DNA from: Smittia aterrima
Taxonomy: Eukaryota; Arthropoda; Insecta; Diptera; Chironomidae
Assembly (NCBI GenBank): GCA_033063855.1
Contig: CP093830.1
Span: forward strand, 5,580,854 to 5,644,853
Reading direction: 5' to 3'
DNA: 64,000 bases
The notes below the pieces were generated by a model. The model did not search any database, was not told the origin of the DNA, and was given only the letters and a program-made list of their open reading frames with translations. The position numbers were made by a program, and so were the translations under genes. The first letter of the stretch is position 1. Every line of letters begins with the position of its first letter. Below are positions 1-11,616 of the stretch, piece by piece.

Positions 1-54
1 TTAGTATTTGTACACAAACATTGCTGCTGCTCACGTCAACGGCAAACAGTCGAG

Positions 55-60
55 TCAGTT
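55..60 (+). promoter_or_regulatory. possible initiator element for tsr
   Basis: TCAGTT matches the insect initiator consensus and lies about 245 bases upstream of the ATG-only exon of the cofilin gene. No clear TATA box precedes it and no good downstream promoter element follows at the right distance, so this is only a candidate start site. Confidence 0.25.
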
Positions 61-301
61 GCCCCTGTACAATCGCGCGAGATAGTATCTTAAATATCCT
101 ACGTCCGTAAATAAGTTTCTTTAGAGAAAAAAGAAAAATTTCTTTCATCGCATAGAAAGCGAAAAAAGAGATTTCTTTAGTCCCGTGTGCCGAGAAGAAG
201 AAAAATCAAAAAATTCGCCAAAAAGTCATCTTACGACTTAGTTAAAATTAACTAATTTAAAAAATTACTTCTGTATAAATAAAAAAAGCTCAGTTAAAAG
301 A

Positions 302-2098
302 ATGGTACGTGCAATTGATTGATTGAAGTCTTTACAAAGGAACTTGCGAAAAATGTGCTCTGGATGGTGAAAGAAAAATGTCTGGTAGATTTGTATCCGC
401 CGGTTCATCGAGCCAGGGGAGCTCGTTGAACGTTCTAAAGTGAATTGGACAAATGGAGAATGAAATCAGATGTTGAACTGAAATTCATGAAAGGAGACTC
501 ATCGAGAAACTAATAATTTCTGGAAATGTTTCATTTTTCTTTCACAAACTTCACGAGAACCTTTGAAAAGTCAGGGAAAAGTTGAGTGAAAATTCAAAGG
601 AAAAACTGCATTCGTTCCAAAAAGTCATAGCCATATATGGTAAAAACTCGACTCAAGGCGGCTTCGCTTCCGTGTGTGCAGCAAATGTTATCAAAGTGTT
701 GGTGTCTATAGCGAGCATACATCTGAGCAATTGATATGCGATGATACAGTTCCAACCGGTGAATTTTGAATTAACTAGCTTCGCACACACGCAACGCTAC
801 GAATCCATTCACAGATTTCTACGTTTTATCGTTCTTACACACAACAGCGGCGGGGGCCGAGAAGAAGGAAAAGAACAAGCCAAAGTTGTGTGTGCAATGA
901 ATCATTTTTGGATTTGAGAAATAAGCAAATTAATAGACAGCAGGTTTAATCGCAATTCATTCGAGACAATCGGTGAATAACGCGACTATTTTTGGCTGCG
1001 ATGTGAACAACGTCGTTGAGTCATGGGACTTGCTTGAAACTCCTCATTCAAATCGCAATTTAAACGGTTTTACTCGTCAATGTCAACGAACTCGAGCGTG
1101 AGAGATAAAGAAGAAGGAACTGTAGCAAAAAAAAAACTTTCTCGCTTGCCACCCCAAACCGTCGGTCGGGTGAAGATGCGACGACTTGCAATCTAGTGAA
1201 AGAGATAGCAGGCGACCAAAGCAAAAATCACAAATTTCTGGTTGCGGCTTCTTTTCAATTTTTGTTTAATTTTTCTCATCTAAAAATAAATTTTTCCTCA
1301 CGTTCTCCCCGACTGAGTTTACAGATTTTCCCTCTCGACTTTCCATTCTTTTCCTTAAGTGAAAATAACGTTGGAGAAACGCACGTTTCTTCTTTACCGC
1401 CGCGTGTAGTTTATTTTTAAAAAAGTCTCACACGCAAAGAAGAGGAAATCATTTATCGGGGGAGTCAAAGATTATCGTACCGCGAGGTGATTTAATTGAA
1501 GCGGAAGCTGTCGCGTTCACCTGTCAATCCACCAGAGCACAATGTTATGAAATACACGATCGTAGCTTTAAAATTCCGTTTCTCACTTTAGGCTTCCGGA
1601 GTTACTGTGTCAGACGTTTGTAAAACGACATACGAGGAAATCAAAAAGGACAAAAAGCATCGTTATGTCATCTTCTTCATCCGTGATGAGAAACAAATTG
1701 ATGTTGAGGTGATTGGAGCTCGTGATGCCGAGTACGATCAGTTCTTGGAAGACATTCAGAAGGGAGGATCAGGCGAGTGCCGATATGGACTCTTCGACTT
1801 CGAATATATGCATCAATGCCAGGGAACATCAGAGAGCTCCAAAAAACAAAAGTTGTTCTTGATGTCATGGTGTCCCGATACCGCCAAAGTAAGAATAATC
1901 GACGTCAATCAAATAAATTTGAGCTGTAAATTATTTTACTTTTGATTTTAGGTTAAGAAGAAGATGTTGTACTCAAGCTCTTTCGATGCTCTCAAGAAGT
2001 CATTGGTAGGCGTCCAAAAATACATTCAAGCCACGGATCTCTCAGAAGCATCACGCGAAGCTGTCGAAGAGAAGTTGCGCGCTACTGATCGTCAGTAA
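302..2098 (+). CDS. tsr: cofilin/ADF actin-depolymerising factor (twinstar)
   Basis: This is the actin-severing and depolymerising protein of the ADF/cofilin family, cytoplasmic and involved in actin turnover, cytokinesis and cell motility. There are three coding exons: 302-304 (the ATG alone, followed at once by a GTACGT donor), 1592-1888 and 1952-2098. Together they give 148 residues, the usual insect cofilin length. The spliced N terminus MASGVTVSDVCKTTYEEIKK carries the regulatory Ser-3 (LIM-kinase/slingshot site). The actin-binding helix includes the conserved stretch around KKMLYSSSFDALKKSL. The first intron is 1,287 bases and the second 63 bases. The arrangement with only the start codon on exon 1 is the known cofilin gene structure, and it is why the coding part appears to lack its start. 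A possible AATAAA lies at 2,550-2,555. Identification is very secure. Confidence 0.97.
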
Positions 2099-2789
2099 AC
2101 GGACTCAGGATCGCTCACCCACCCCACACGACCTTTCCCTTAAGCTTTTCCTACAAGAAACCTCGAAATCTCCCCAAACGCATCTGCTCATTATGTTCAT
2201 AAACTTGTATCGATAAACTAAATTGCGCTCTCTCTCTCTGTCAACCCTAATCATTCGATGAAGTTTGATTTACATCACAAGCGAAAATCTCATTTGTTTT
2301 TTCTTCAATGAGTATTAAAGAAAATTGCATAAAATCTCGCGCAAACATTTGTATTTGAAAGTAAGCAGAAAGGAGAAATCAACAAAATTTACATCATTAA
2401 AAGCATTTTAGGAACTTTTCATCTTTTAGTTGTTTTGATTTTATTTTGAAGTGCTTTTGCTGTTCATGTGGGCGAGGGAGTTTAAAGAAAAATTCATTAC
2501 GAAGCATAATGTGTGACTCTCGGTGGAAACTTTTTCTACAAGATATAGAAATAAACGATGAAAACTGTGAAAAACTTTGTTGAGTAGTTCTTATTCATTT
2601 TCAGGAAATCTTAACGAACTTTGTAAATTTGTATTTTCAGTCGGAGCTTAAATGTTCAACGGAACGAGAGCTTTTGGTTTGTTTCCTTAAAAGCTTTGTA
2701 TATCCTTCATCGATAGCAATCACCGTCTCACAACCTCGATTTAAAAAAAATTAGTTTCGTTTAAGAAACGAAAAGCGTTGAAACCAGCA
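2099..2789 (+). other. tsr 3' UTR and flank
   Basis: This stretch has no open frame of note. It contains a short CT repeat near 2,228-2,240 and an AATAAA at 2,550-2,555 that may end the cofilin transcript. Block d1, which is duplicated in inverted orientation, begins at about 2,790. Confidence 0.5.
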
Positions 2790-5050
2790 ATAAAAAACTT
2801 TCTTGTCTCAAAACGAGATTCAATTGAAATCGATAAATTAATCACAAGCAATTAACATAATCATGGCATTTGTCGACCGAGATAATTTGTGTCATCTTGT
2901 TTGTGAAGCGTAATTGGATAACTCTCGTTGTGGCAGATTCTAATTTGTAATAAAATCCAATAAATCACTTTATGCTATCGATTTCTTGAGAGAAGTTTGC
3001 AGAATTCATTCCAGTTCAAAGTTTACCAAGAGAACTAAAATTTGTTTGTAGTCAAAGGTGTTGCAAGTTTGAAAGCTGAACTTCATGAACAGAAATGGAT
3101 TCAAATTGCAGACAAAACTTTAATCTTTAAAGAAAACATTGAAAGCTTTCGTTTGAAAGTAATTGAAACTTTTTGCAAAGTAATTAGCTTTACAAACATT
3201 TCAGAATTTTTTAAACATTTAAGTAATTTTCAAGCCACTTAATCAATTAATTTCTTTACTTTAATTTCAAGTCAAAAGTTGTTTTTCTTTTAAAAGTTTT
3301 GCTCTCAAAATTACTCTAGGAATTTACATTTAATGCAAATATTTTCCTTCCCCAAATTGTCTGAGAAAAAGTTTCCACTCAAAGACGCAGCCGCTCAGTA
3401 AAATAATTTCGGATGTTTAATTTAATTTATTCTTTATTTTTTATCCTTGTTCGTCCAAAGGAAAAACAACTTTTCCCATCTTCAAGATGTTTCTTTCGGC
3501 GATTTCGTTTGAATTACATTTCCACGAGCTTCTCGGTAAACTTTGCCGATGAGTGTTTTACTCATCATTTATCACGTCTCGTTAAGCGTAAGGGAAGTAA
3601 TTTGAACTTTTTCTAAAGTAAACTCATAAAGTGTTTCAAATCGAAAGAGTCATTTATATGTCGCCTAGATAAACAAAATTTTCGGTATTTCAATGAAGCG
3701 TCCCTATTCCCTATAACCTGATACAAAATAATTTGTATGGTGTTGATTGATAAAGTGAAGTCCCTAATGTTTTTGGATATAAGAAGCAGGTCGGAATAAA
3801 AACAATTCTGAAGAAATGGGTCATCAAAACCAGAGTCAAAAATTACAGATCTTTTGGATAGTCTTATTCGTGGATTATATGAATGGATAATAAGTATTTT
3901 CAAAATACTATTTTTAAGTTTATCATCATCAAGCGATTCGAAATCTACTCAAAATATTTAGTGCTTGAAGATTCTTGAAAATAAACAAGTTTTCTACAGA
4001 TAACTTTTGTGTTTCATTTTCTTATGGCTTTTTAAATTCAATGTCGATTCGACTCATTGAGATCGTTATCTAGCAAATGCGTTCGTCTACAACATTTGGT
4101 AATTAGTCATTGTTAATAATATTTCTAAATATTGATTCAGATGTTTCGAAGTGAAATTAAACTAGTAAAGAACGATATTTCATTCGGATATCATATTCAT
4201 TGTCTAAAAGAAGTTCTAAGCTCAGGAAAAACATTTTCGCACATGGAAAATTCGTATTAACAATTCAAATCCTAACATCATTAAATATTCAAAAGAGCTT
4301 AAAACATTTCAAAAAATTTATTTATTTTCCTTTAATTTCATTTGAAACAAAAATCAAAATGAAAGTTTTCTTAAAATTGAACTGACATCATTGTCGAGTA
4401 GAAAACATTTGACAAATTCTCGCTTAAATTATTCGTCGCTTGAATGCTCTTGAGCACAATTAAGAACAAATTGAATAAACGTTGGAAATAATTAAAATTG
4501 CAAACGAGTTTTTATGCAGGACTCTCGTTTAATTAAAGCAGACATAAAATGTAAACAAATTCTCGCGCAAAAAACTGTCAGCCCCAGGGATAAAGTGCAA
4601 CGAGAGCTCTTGACGCAGTAGAATTGTTTCCATGTTGATTGCAGCATTTACATTGCGAAATTGTTGGAATTATTGCATGATGAAAGAATTAATTACGAGT
4701 AACAATCTCTCACTAACGTAACTAACAAAAATAAAAAGTTTAACTTTTAGAAAAATCTTTCTCGTTTCATTTCAATTTGAAATGGAATCATTGGCAAAAG
4801 GACTCAAAAAAAGGTTTCAACAGAAAATGTTTGCGGTAAACAAAGTTTCAGTTTCATAAAATAATTCTCAGTCTCTTGATGTTTGATCCGGAACATCAAA
4901 CGGAACTGCCTCACCGCACCCAACAAAATGAATTCATGAATAAACAATTATCCTTAATTGAAAATTCTCTGTCAAATATTCATGATGATGTACCGAGTTG
5001 TAAGAACAATTCATTTTCAAGTGGTAAGTACTCGTGGAATTGTTTGGAAG

Positions 5051-5071
5051 TCTCTAACGCGACGTTAGAGA
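5051..5071. other. small perfect hairpin
   Basis: TCTCTAACG and CGTTAGAGA form a perfect 9-base inverted repeat around a CGA loop. It lies in non-coding DNA upstream of the CHK kinase terminator region. No function is evident. Confidence 0.4.
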
Positions 5072-6262
5072 TAGCTGTTTATTTAACAAAAAGTTTGGAT
5101 TGACTTGATTTACGTGACCTCCGAACAGCCCTCAAGAACAATTGCTTCATGAATTAGTTTTACCAATTGCTAAATTGAATTGCAATGCTTCAACCTAATG
5201 AGTTTCTGTAAATTCTAAACTTCTCTTGATTAAAATAATTGTTCAAAATTCAACAAAGCTGTGTCGAGTTATTCCAACTCCATAATCTCCTAATGAAGGA
5301 AATCGTATAAATTACGAAATTTTAATCTGATTTGAATCATTGATGATGAACTGATGAGACAAGCAGCTACATTTGCATGTGTAAACACGCGCTGTTCGCT
5401 CGTCAATGTTTGCGTGATAAGGCCTAATTCGATTAGCCGCGAAACGTAAAGAGAAATTGAGTGGAAAATGATTTCGCTTAACGAGATTCGGCGCGAAAAT
5501 CAAAACAATGATTGTAATTGAACCGAAAGTTGAATGAATTGGAAACGTTTGGAACTTAACCCACGCACAAATGATTCAATCGATCACCAATTATTTGTAG
5601 CAAATTTCTCGATGTTTATCGTAAATGAATCTAAAAGCGAGAGAACTCATCGTCAGGACTAAAATAAATTAAATTAATTTTCAAATTATGAGCTATGCAG
5701 AAGTCGCACCGTCAGCTAGCGCAATTATAATTTTAATGAGTTTTTCACTCTAAATTAAATTTATTTTTTTTAGCAAAAATTATGGAAACTTTGATTAAAA
5801 AGTCAACACTGCAGGGTCTTTTTAATTGATTTTATCAGTTTCGAGTTGCAGAGTTCACATTTCTTTAATGAGATAACGATTCGATGCGCAAATTCATTTT
5901 TAATGCAGCAGTTACTGTTGTAATATTATAACAGCCATGATGGGCATGGTTACAGTAAATTATTCGATTCAGAGCATGAATGAGCCTTCGCGTATCGAGA
6001 TTTTTTAATGATAATTCCACTTCCACTGTAATTTAACGAGCGTCCAATGCTTTTGTTTTTTATTTATCCGGATAACGAGAGCTTCATTTGAGCGATTAAT
6101 GAGACGAAGTTTTTTTGCAATTAAAACCAATTTTATGCGCGAAAATAATTGCAATAAAGGCTTTCGAGTATAATTGATGTTGATTTATTAGCAAAATTAA
6201 AGCAGGATACTTTAACAATTACGTTTCTTGTTGTCGCTAGAGGCGAATGTGTTTTTGAGAAA

Positions 6263-7655
6263 TCAAATAAATCCGCTGTGAAGCATACGAGGCAGCTCAG
6301 CGAGAATAATTTCTTTGAAGCCGGGAATTTGATACATTCGTCGCCTTGCGCGCTTAGTTCCCTCTCCCATATCCATGTCCTCAGCAGAGAAAGTCGAAAA
6401 GTCCAAATACAAAATGATAGTCATGCAAATGGAAATCACAACTTCCAAGTGTCCATTTCTCATCAACTCAACTTGCAAATCGATCAGAGTTGGTGGAGAC
6501 TTGAGGTATCCAAACTCCTTCAAAGAGTCAACAAATTGTTTGTGGTAAATTGAAATGAGCTCAGCTCGGTGCTGCTTTCGATTTTCAGGTGAAACCAAGA
6601 AGTAAAGAGCGTAAATTAAATCGATTGCTGGCGTCGCGTAATTGCAGATTTGGTAATCAATCTGCAAATATTTGAATTCAGTCTCTCTTTGAGTATTAAG
6701 CAAAAAAAATCTTACGAAATAGAAATCATCGATAGCTCCTTCATCGTTCTTCTTGAACATAATGTTCTTTAGATGGAAATCAGCGTGATTCAGAACGTTG
6801 TAACCGAAGCCGTTTCGGTTTGCGGTGTACGACTTAAGACATTTACTCGCTAGCTGGTTTCTGAATGATTCGAGATTTGGAATAAATCTCTCAAATTCAT
6901 TGAAGTCTCTGGCAACGTCGATGAATGCATCAAGTGATTGAGTAAACGAATCAATCATTTGAGCATTTTGGAAAAGATTTTTATTAAATTCTGAAAAATC
7001 CGATTTCTAAAAATAAAAATATTTTAAATAATTTTTTTGTTAAAAGTTAAATAATTTTTCTTACTTGATCATCACGGAGCATGAAGGTTGCAGCATGGAA
7101 CTTTGCTAATCTACGAAAGATTTTCTTCGAAACTTCAACATCATGTGGTGGCTTAGCGATGACGTCAAAGCCTTTGACACACAAGTCCTCCAAGATAATA
7201 ATTGGACAAGGTTTATTCGTCTGATAAATTAATCTGAAGTGAAATGTTACGGGAGCAAGCAACACTAATCTAACAATAACTTACTTCGGACACAGCAAAC
7301 TCTTATCGTCAACCGATAACCACAATGCTTGAACTTCTGGTAAAACTTTATCAAACATTTCCATTTCATTACGGAAAATCCAATTTTCAAGTACACCATC
7401 AACTAAAGCATGAGTCGGTTGAATCTTGACAATCGTTGAAATTGTCTTCGCTTCCTTGGTAAACTTTGATTTGAAAGTAATTTTCACTCGGTAAATGGAA
7501 CTAGCAAAGTTGTCGCCAGGCTTGCTTGCAGCACCGATATCTAAGTCAGACACTTCTGCCTTTGGATCTTTCTCAACATGACGAATCACTCCTTCAAAGA
7601 AACTTTGATTCATCCAATCGGGAATAGTTTTCGCTGAATTAAATAACTCTGACAT
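6263..7655 (-). CDS. CHK kinase-like protein (EcKinase/EcKL family)
   Basis: This is a member of the insect ecdysteroid-22-kinase-like (CHK kinase) family, which phosphorylates ecdysteroids or, in several members, detoxifies small molecules. It has four exons in minus-strand order: 7,655-7,285, 7,233-7,065, 7,006-6,716 and 6,661-6,263. These give 409 residues, typical for the family. The introns are 51, 58 and 54 bases. Visible motifs are the ILEDL segment near residue 137, the catalytic-loop NHADFHLKN with Asp-256, and IDYQICNYATPAIDL from residue 278 (Mg-binding Asp). The last intron is in frame and stop-free, so an unspliced reading would insert 18 residues between the catalytic motifs. 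A minus-strand AATAAA lies at 6,184-6,189. The gene is absent from the inverted partner of this block. The substrate cannot be told from sequence. Confidence 0.9.
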
Positions 7656-10483
7656 AATTTTCTTTTCGGTTCACTCTTCGATGCAAAGACTCAAAATCAA
7701 ATGATCGTGAATAACCACAGGCAATCAAAACTTTATCTTACGCGACGTGTATTTTGCGAGACGATAAGTTAAAACAAAAGATAAAAATTGTTACATAACA
7801 ATTATTAGAAGTGATAACTTTTACTTGAGTGCAATCGCAAATTAAGTCCCAAAGACTTTAGATTATTTTTCATAGAACTCGGCCACTGATAAAACAAACA
7901 TTTAAGAGAAATAAATTCATTTTGTTTTCATGGAAAATTAAGTCAAATGGTCTCACGCTGAAAATAATTGAGTGTTAAAATGCTTTTAAACATTTTAATC
8001 TCTGCATGCGAGATGAATTTACCAAAACAAAGAGCAGAAATCCTTTGAGACTGAATAAATTTACGAACTTCACGAGGAAAATGTTTGAATTTGAATTTCT
8101 CTTCTGAATTTTCATTCTATTTCCCTCGAACCTGAGAGAGGCGATATTGAAACTTTTTTCTTTTCAATTCTAAATTCAAAATTAAATCGCTTCGAGCAGC
8201 TCCGGATCAACGAAACTTAAAGAAGATTTTTTCTGAATAAGTTGTCGTCGTGAATAATTTACTGGACAATGAAACCTTTGAGTTCGACGATGCAAAAACT
8301 GAGAAGCGAGAAAAGAGCAAAGGCGAGATTAATCTCGGATAATTTTTCTTTCGTTCAGCGGCAAAAAGTGCACGAGCTTTTATGAAAATTAAAAAGGGAA
8401 CAAAAACCAGAAGAGAATTAAATTTCTTTTGCTTGCCAAATAGGTCATGGAGGGCTTTTGCATTAATGAGGGTGGAAAATGTTTTTCACAAAGCTAGAGC
8501 GTTCTCATTGTTATTATCACGTAAACGACGTTCTAGATTGCGAAGATTACATTCATGTGTGGATCTAGTAAACTCTCGCTTCAACATTTCTCGTCGCACA
8601 TGACGATGAAAATATTTAAAGCGTTTTGTGATGTAATTCCGGCATTTTGATCTCATTAAAACTAATTCGAGTGTCTTTAATGACAATGTTAACCCTTTTC
8701 AGTCCTTTCAGACGTCGTGATAGAGCAAGCGAGATTAATCTGACTTTACACGACTCGACACGAAGCAACGAAGTTTCCGTTCAAATTTCCTGCAAACATC
8801 AATCTGCGAAGAATCAGAAATTTAATTTTAATGACGGAACAAGTGTGCGAGGTTTCGTATTTAAAATTTATCTCTCCTCGAAATTGAATTAATAAACTCT
8901 GATGCATCAATGACAAGATTTTCAAGTGAATATGTTTATTTTGATAAAGGACGAGATGATATTTATGCAATATTCATTTGAATGAGGTTGGGAAGATAAT
9001 TCTTGAATTGAAACATTTTCCTGAATTGCAACAGCAAAGTTTAGACAGAAACTTATTGCTGCTCCGGGATCTTTCGACCAACAACATGTTAATTAGAAGT
9101 GATAAACATTGAGATCTAAATGCAAGTTTAATTTATGTTAATTCTCATAGACACTCACTCGCTCTTCGAGGCTCTAAAGCGAAGGTCGTTTCGGGTTGTT
9201 TTGAAATTATTTTGATGCGGAAGCAAATGTCGAAGGACTGAGCACCTTCTGAGCTGTCGTAAAATGTTTTACGAGTTAATGGGTTGACACAGAAAGGCCA
9301 TTCGTCCTGTAATTGTCTGCAATTGTTGGTGAAGTCATGAATTTAATTTCGTTTCGTTAACAAAATAAAATTTCTGACAGCAACGGGGTTTGCGAATTGT
9401 GTCTGAGGTCAATTTCAAGCGGGAACACATTTGTTCGCCACATTTGAATGAACGCGAGGGAGGGAGAGATCTATGGTCATATCAAAAAGAAAACTTTTTC
9501 GATTTTTGACAAGCTCTCGGCCATAAAGGCGGGCGACCCTTTTAAACGCATCCAAACTCCAATGAGACGACAACATTTTTCAACAATAAAAACTTTTTCT
9601 CGAACGACCATAAAATAATATTTTGATGGCAAAGTTCCTTTTTATTGAGTTTGCGGCTGCCTTTTCGGTTAACGACGATGAGACTTCTCGAATATGCTCA
9701 ACGAGAAGTTTGAACAAACTCACAGCGATAAAATGTTCTGTTGAGAGTTATCAAGTCCGGATCGGAAAGCGAAATGAAAAATTGAGAAAGTCGTTGGTTG
9801 TTGAAGCGAAGCTATCTCGAGGACTTTGCAGAGACGATCAATAAATCTGATTTCTCTTCGGACCTTTTCAAAATGGATCTGGAATCAATCAAGCTTGAAT
9901 TTATTTTATAAAGTTCCATCATTAATCAAAATTTGCATCGACGCTTCCTCCGAGTTGCCATCATGCACAGAAGACACTTCACTTTTTATCTCAAAAAATA
10001 TTTAAACACGAGAAAATCGCATTAGAATCTTTCATCCTTTGCTTTTATCTCAGAATTTCAGATTTTGTTTCTTTCTCGTCGTCGTCGTCTCTTGAAACTG
10101 CTTCTGCAGCTTCATAGAATATTTAATGTTCTCAAGCGATGATAAAATATAGAGAACGAGACTTGATTTTGTTGCGACATGTGCGCGCCGTGGAAATATA
10201 ATTTGTTATTCATCTCGAACAACTAAGTTAACGTAGATTTCAACGGAAAAAATATTTCAGAAACGGAATCCACAGAAAAACGTTTTCTCATCATTTCTAC
10301 GAACTGCCATTGTTTACAAATATTTCTTGTTTTCTAATTTTTATTTTCAAAATTCCCAAGTTTGAAGTTAAAGCTTAAAGCTCTAACTTTAATGAAAAAG
10401 TGATGGAAGATAAACTTGAAAGTTACAGATTAAGGAAAAGACGAACAGAGAACTTTCAGAAAGTTAAAGAAACTTTTTTCAAA

Positions 10484-10939
10484 ATGTTTTCGTCGTCACC
10501 ACAAAAAGATTCAAGCGAAACAAGAGTAAAGATTGAGGTAAAGTCTTCAAGTTTAGGTAAATGTTGAAAAGTTTGCAATTTCCTTCTTGAACAGACAAAT
10601 GAGGACGTGGACAGAGAATCTACGTCAACTGACTCTGACGTTATCGAAACGACAACAACAACATCATCAGAAGATTCCCGTTCCTGGCTCACTTATTGTA
10701 CTTGGCTAATTTATTGTCTCATCTGGGCGACGCTCTTCGCAATCGCCGTCGAGCTCAAATTCGGATCAGTTTTCTTCATGCTCTCGCTTCTGATTGGAAT
10801 CTGCTTCAACACTCGAGTGAAACCGAAGGGAACGAAGGAAGTCAGCGCTTACAGTGTTTTCAACGATAACTGCGAGAGTATTGACGGAACTTTTAAGGCT
10901 GAGATGTTTGAGAAACAATTAGGATTAAGGCAACTGTGA
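10484..10939 (+). CDS. SAYSVFN domain-containing protein (SAYSD1-like)
   Basis: This is a small ER membrane protein of the SAYSD1 family, which in animals recognises UFMylated ribosomes stalled at the translocon. Exon 1 is 10,484-10,537 and starts MFSSSPQK. After a 57-base intron (GTAAAG donor, TTGAACAG acceptor), exon 2 is 10,595-10,939. The protein is 132 residues: an acidic Ser/Thr-rich N terminus, two hydrophobic segments at about residues 53-70 and 75-89, then the family signature SAYSVFN at 102-108 and the following CESIDGTFKAEMFEKQLGL. AATAAA at 10,954-10,959 lies 15 bases after the stop. The gene sits in the 1.2 kb spacer between blocks d1 and inverted d2, and no second copy is seen. 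Exon 1 is inferred from splice sites. The downstream domain is unambiguous. Confidence 0.88.
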
Positions 10940-11616
10940 CGTTTCCTTCGTTTAATAAAATCAAGAAATAATTTTGTTTTGTCATGAAATTCACGCTTTT
11001 GAACCACCTGCCAACAATCGTCCTTTTATTGTTAATTTCACAGCCTAATGCCCTCGAGTTGTTATCAACTTTTCGCTTCGTCAGACGTTTTATTTCCTTA
11101 TCAACACAATCAGCCTTTGTGAAATGTCATTAGATGCCTGACAGCGCTTTTGAAAAGCTGATGATGTCAAATTTCCCACAAATTTCATCAGATTATTTTC
11201 CAGAACACTTCTCGCTTATGATGTTAGAGCAATCATCAAACAACATCAAGCTGAAGTTCTATTAAAACTTTGTTTTAGACTGCAAGGTGAACTAATTAAC
11301 CTGAGTGTCTTCTTTCTAAGTTTTTGAGTTCTCCTCTCCATCACAGAAAAAAAACTCCTTTCAACGCTTCATTTTGCACTTTCAATTTGTTTTCCTTCGT
11401 GCAAGTTGCTGAATGAAATTGGAACATCTTGTCTGAGTAAATAATGAGATTTTCTTTTTGTTCGAACGATTGAAAAACTATTCGAGGAAAGGAAAACAAG
11501 GAAAATCCATTAATTTCGCTCACCTTTGCTTCCCCTTCCCGCACATAAAGAACAGAACGAATGTTTCGAGGGAAAACGGAAAATCTCATTCCATTTCATT
11601 CTTCTTTGACTTTCAG

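Larger units (their letters stand above)
2790..10215. repeat. inverted duplication block d1, left copy
   Basis: Three sub-blocks recur in reverse complement on the right, near-identical with scattered substitutions and short indels. They are 2,790-3,460 (matching 33,310-33,965), 8,042-8,808 (matching 31,822-32,612) and 8,985-10,215 (matching 29,513-30,729, and 24,863-26,094 in the overlapping contig end). Between the first two, this copy carries 4.6 kb including the CHK kinase gene where the other copy has about 0.7 kb. At 8,809-8,984 it has about 0.18 kb where the other copy has about 1.1 kb. Apart from the kinase gene I see no coding region here. The open frames in the block look random. 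Confidence 0.85.
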
